This document shows positions 20,763 through 64,000 of a DNA stretch of 64,000 bases, piece by piece; position 1 is the first letter of the stretch; each line of letters opens with the position of its first letter. The position numbers and the translations under genes are program-made. The notes below the pieces were generated by a model. The model had not been told where the DNA came from. It saw nothing but the letters and a program-made list of their open reading frames with translations, and did no database searches. Source of the DNA: Owenia fusiformis (taxonomy: Eukaryota; Annelida; Polychaeta; Sabellida; Oweniidae); assembly GCA_903813345.2 (NCBI GenBank), contig CAIIXF020000006.1, positions 27,535,936 to 27,599,935 of the forward strand, read 5' to 3'.

Positions 20763-20798
20763 CTGTCAATCAGCCGTCAGGGCGGCGGCTGTCAATGA
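20763..20798. promoter_or_regulatory. Two PBX-PREP/MEIS-type sites upstream of PBX
   Basis: CTGTCAATCA (20763-20772) is the exact complement of TGATTGACAG, the classical PBX-PREP/MEIS composite site. CTGTCAATGA (20789-20798) is a one-base variant, 26 bp downstream in the same orientation. They lie in a locally GC-rich patch about 350 bp before the start codon, consistent with auto- or cross-regulation by TALE proteins. Confidence 0.55.
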
Positions 20799-20877
20799 AT
20801 AAAATGTACATAATGAGGTCGGGCTATACGGCGAATACTCTATTCTGATTGGCTCTGCGTTAATTAAATAGGTCATG

Positions 20878-21119
20878 TCCGCCATTTTCTGTACGAAAGA
20901 CAGCCATCATTGTGATGAGTGGCATTTGTATCGAACCTCCCAGTTTCAGGTAAATATCGTCGAACAGGGAGCGCAATTGATCATCGATACAATAACACGG
21001 CGAACACAAAGCATCGAAGGTTCATTCAAGCCTGTCTCGACGTGGATCTAGGCTGTATTAGTGAAGTTAGATAGACATAAAGTGAGCTGTTTTTTGCCAA
21101 ACAAAAAGAACTTGTAAAA
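20878..21119 (+). promoter_or_regulatory. PBX: Probable PBX 5' UTR
   Basis: CCGCCATTTTCTG at 20880-20892 fits a YY1-type initiator often found at TATA-less starts. One short upstream frame (20915-20953, 12 codons) occurs. TTTCAGGTAAAT at 20944-20955 could also be a donor if there is a 5' UTR intron. The exact start site cannot be seen from sequence. Confidence 0.45.
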
Positions 21120-60615
<39,496 letters not shown>

Positions 60616-63600
60616 GTAATAAATGCCTACAAACAATCTCATCGTGATCATGTGTATTCCCCTTTTTTCTCTCATCTCAATTAAAAGGTATGGGTTTTTT
60701 TTATTATGATTTCACAAATTTTTCCCCTTTCTCTTTTATTCTATTTAAATTAGAATACAAAATTTTAATGACTTTGTTGACATTTAAAGCTCCCTTATTT
60801 TCATATAAGATGCTTGAATGTTTTCGATTTATATGCCAGTTTGAGTATTTTCCTTTATGCAGCTTAATATACAGCTCCAAAAAGTGCCAATTAGCCATCA
60901 TTCAATCACATAAGCCAGATATAAATTGGGGCATATTTTGGGGCTCTATAATAGACTGCATATTTCAGGCCCACGCACAGACCCAGAAAATAACCCAACC
61001 CTTTGCTGTATTGAGCATGTTATTTTCTGTGACTGTGCACTAGTCTGCATCCTATTCTATTTCTTGCGATTTCCTCTCTATTTCTGTTTTTTTAACGAGT
61101 ACACATGATCACTTTGATATTTTACCCGAGGGTAAAAATTTACAGCTGCTTTGATGATGTCATAAGTGTGCAGAACAATAGTGATTGTTTCCTTGTTTTC
61201 AGCTACAGCCGTAGAACCTTTAAAAGCATGTTTTTCCTAACGTTGCGATACATATCTAGAAAATATATATGTTTTGTGTTGTTTTCAAACTTACTGGTTG
61301 TGGCTTATACATTTTTGCATCCTTTATGTTACGCTATATATCAATGTGTGAAATATCAGTTCTGGTCATGGTTATTCAACAATGTACTTGAAAAAAAGCA
61401 TTTTTACCAAGCTTTAGGTGAATCTTCTCTGGTGTACAAAGAAAAGTGGTATCTTTAACATTAGTATTTTAAACACTGGTATTTTTAGCATTGATATTTA
61501 CTTTCTTTCTATCATTTTCAATCACGTTTCAAATAAACTTGATGTCTTTCTGATTTGATAACCTTGTTGGTCAATTCTATTGAAGTGCTAATCTCACCTA
61601 TAGATGGCACTTAGTCAGGAGTGCATGAATTCAACCCTCAGAGGATTCCCAGCCAGAGCATCTCCCTCAGGATACAATTGCACTCCTGTGGGAGACAATG
61701 GGATGTATCTTGTTGAGAGGGCTGCTTCATTGTATTGGCCTCACAACCACAAACAACTAAACAAACAAGAAATTGTGGATTAATAAACATTTTAATTTCT
61801 ATTGTAACACAACAGCTCTATTTCAACAGAACTTCGCACATTTATTTCTGGAAGTTTTTAAACATCTCGTGTAACAGCTTGATATGGCGATGTCTCATTT
61901 GATGGATTAACGATAAATGTGCTGTATTTTCATATAATTTTCCTCTTTTTGCTTGTTATATATGGCTGCCAATTGTTCTAACATTAATGTGGCTTATACT
62001 TTAAATTAACATCTCTTTGATCAGGCGATATATGCCCGTATCATAACAATTTGAATTCATGCAGAAATTCAATGCAGAAAAAATTAATGATATTATGAGT
62101 ATGAAGATATTAATATTTTTCGATTTTTCATTGTCAGTCGGATTTCATTAATATTATCATTACTGTTATAATGTCGTCCTGACCTAAGTAGGGACAATTT
62201 GATTGATATATTTAAAACTGGATGTTGACCTTGTATGTTATGATGTTTATATATTAGCTGATGTAAATACATAGAAGGAAAGATTCATTGTTATAACGAA
62301 GGTAAATCATTTGTGTCAATATTCATACAGGCTCGTAATATTTTTTCTGTCATTCGAAATGAAAAATACCCAATTCTCATATTCTGTATGAGAATTTTTA
62401 TTGAAATTTCCGTATCAATTCATCATCTTTTTAATGATTTATATAATTGATGTCATTGGCGATATTATTTTCATTGAGGTAAATATGTCGACATATTATG
62501 TTGTGTCTTTCGATGAATGAAATTACAATTATCAATATGAAATAGTACAATTTTCGCTGCATAAATACTGTACCTTTGAAAAGTGTTATTTTATTCATTT
62601 TCTTAACATTTCGGAAAAGTTCTTCTTTCATTCTTTATTTCAGTCTAAAAGGAGATTTACTTTATCAGGGCTAGTAAAACCTTAAATCATAATTTTGACA
62701 TTTTAACTCTTCTTTTATGGGCGCATAAGACAGTTTTATGGCTATCTAACATGATATATTGCCGAGTGAAATTGCAACTTAAGTTACTATAGTAACAACC
62801 TCAGTTCGAGCTGACATGGAAAAAAACTAATATGTTTATGTTGGACGCTTTCGAAGGCGGCTACAACCTTCATCCAATATTCAACATTCAGTATAACCTG
62901 TCATGGCTGAATTAACACAGAAAACATACATTGATTAAAAAAACGAGAGATTTCAAAATGAATTTAATTCAAGAATTTTTATAGTACTGTGCTATTTTTA
63001 ATACCATTTTGAGTGTGACCCTATTGTGCATGAATTTCTGACTTAATAAAAAGGTTAATATATTCTGTTTATGAAATAATATATGTGCCTAGAGTGAACC
63101 ATGTCCTGTAGTATAATATGGAATTAGTCTACTGTTATTAACTATACATGCTTGTATTCTTTCCAGATATTTCAGCTCTGAAAAACTGAGTGAATCTTCG
63201 ATACTTTTCTCTATATTTTCTTTGTGTGATTTTAGAAACATACAGGTTTCTAACACCTGTGTCTTTGCCAATGTTGATCTTAGATCGGATCTGATCACCT
63301 TTTACGCACCACACCGTTAAAATCCAGTCTGGTGATATCTTAAAATGGGCTCTAATGACTGTACAATAATCGAAATTGGTTTCAATCATAATTACTGTCT
63401 TCTGTATCTGATCATCACATCTGACATCTATTATCTATTTGGTGAACTATTACTTAGTGTGTATCTATGTAATCATGTATGTCGATCACATAGAATGGAC
63501 ACTGGGGGGTAGAAGATCCGAACTCTTGTTTATCTCATTCCTCGTGAAATTCTTAAACCCTTCCCTCCTATTTTTCGTTAGTTGCTTTAGGTATGTTTAT

Positions 63601-64000
63601 TTAGTTACAATTTTATTTTCTAATTAGACTTTATAGGGTTATGTTTAGGATACCCTTTAATTTCTTCCTCCTTTCTTTGCTTTCAAAGTTGTTTACTCTG
63701 CTTCAGATATTTTCAGGGAATATGTTCTAATCGAAATATTAGAGATGTTTACATGTTAAAATAATGATCACTGAGTACATAGACTGAATTTCTCCAGGAT
63801 TTTGTTTCAAAGTGGTTAATAAAATTAATTAGTTATCAAAACTTATTGACTTATCCTTTTGTTTATAAGTGCCAACTTCAAAAGGAGATCATAAATGAAA
63901 TTAGGTTTTAAGCAGATATCAATGTATTTAAGCACTTTGATTCTACAGTATATCAGAATTCTTCGATTTTTTTTTCTTATTCACTCTATCCTCAAAGAAT
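60616..64000 (+). other. PBX: PBX intron 5, start only
   Basis: 3.4 kb to the window edge. I looked for the helix-3 exon (VSNWFGNKRIRYK) and did not find it. 61603-61782 is a GC-richer island holding a 59-codon frame preceded by CACCTATAG. Long AT-rich frames at 60690-61458 have no recognisable domains and are probably chance. Confidence 0.6.
61603..61782 (+). other. GC-richer island with small open frame and inverted repeat
   Basis: After CACCTATAG, ATG opens a frame of 59 codons starting MALSQECMNSTLRGF and ending with TAA at 61782. CAGGAGTGCA (61617) and TGCACTCCTG (61679) form an inverted repeat. It could be a repeat fragment, a conserved non-coding element or an alternative terminal exon; I do not recognise the product. 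Confidence 0.25.

Noticed and set aside
60690-61458. Two 117-codon open frames in PBX intron 5
   Set aside because: Composition is dominated by Phe, Ile, Tyr and Ser as expected from AT-rich DNA. There is no recognisable domain, and they sit inside the PBX intron without splice or promoter support.
61603-61760. Possible tRNA or tRNA-derived SINE
   Set aside because: I could not place A and B box promoter motifs or a cloverleaf; only one inverted repeat (CAGGAGTGCA) is evident.

Overview
The window looks like metazoan, probably marine-invertebrate, nuclear DNA. It has AT-rich introns up to 27 kb, GT-AG spliced genes, one very recognisable PBX/Extradenticle-class TALE homeobox gene, secreted S1-protease-like genes, and many short DNA-transposon derivatives (hAT, mariner-like and several MITE families). 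I cannot name the species from sequence alone.

Layout. 1-8.2 kb is a rearranged block. A 1.29-kb inverted repeat (128-1421 and 6126-7419) carries the 3' end of an S1-protease-like gene in both arms and encloses the 3' exons of an unrecognised gene (2005-4689, +). 6.6-16.6 kb (minus strand) holds two tandem seven-exon S1-family genes. Both keep His57 and Asp102 but have lost the catalytic serine (Gly in one, Asp in the other), so they are probably non-catalytic serine protease homologs. In the first gene the start of exon 6 is amplified into an 11-copy 102-bp array. 16.9-20.7 kb is intergenic, with a broken hAT transposon and other repeats. 20.7 kb to the right edge is the PBX gene on the plus strand, continuing past the window.

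Most notable observation. The PBX gene has two separately duplicated internal exons, each arranged as a mutually exclusive pair. Exon 3 exists as 3a (49147-49364, GC donor, no Ala-rich linker) and 3b (49423-49673), separated by only 58 nt. The homeodomain exon covering the N-terminal arm, helices 1-2 and the TALE loop exists as HDa (60129-60264, divergent) and HDb (60480-60615, canonical), both 136 nt. In both pairs, including both copies would give an immediate frameshift and stop. The 215-nt intron between HDa and HDb contains competing complementary boxes beside the HDa donor and the HDb acceptor. Together this suggests a splicing-controlled switch that makes several PBX proteins with different homeodomains and linkers. 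I do not know of a described equivalent, but could not search.

Large introns (21504-49146, 49674-58886, 60616-64000) hold repeats and AT-rich unique sequence. I saw no additional genes in them.
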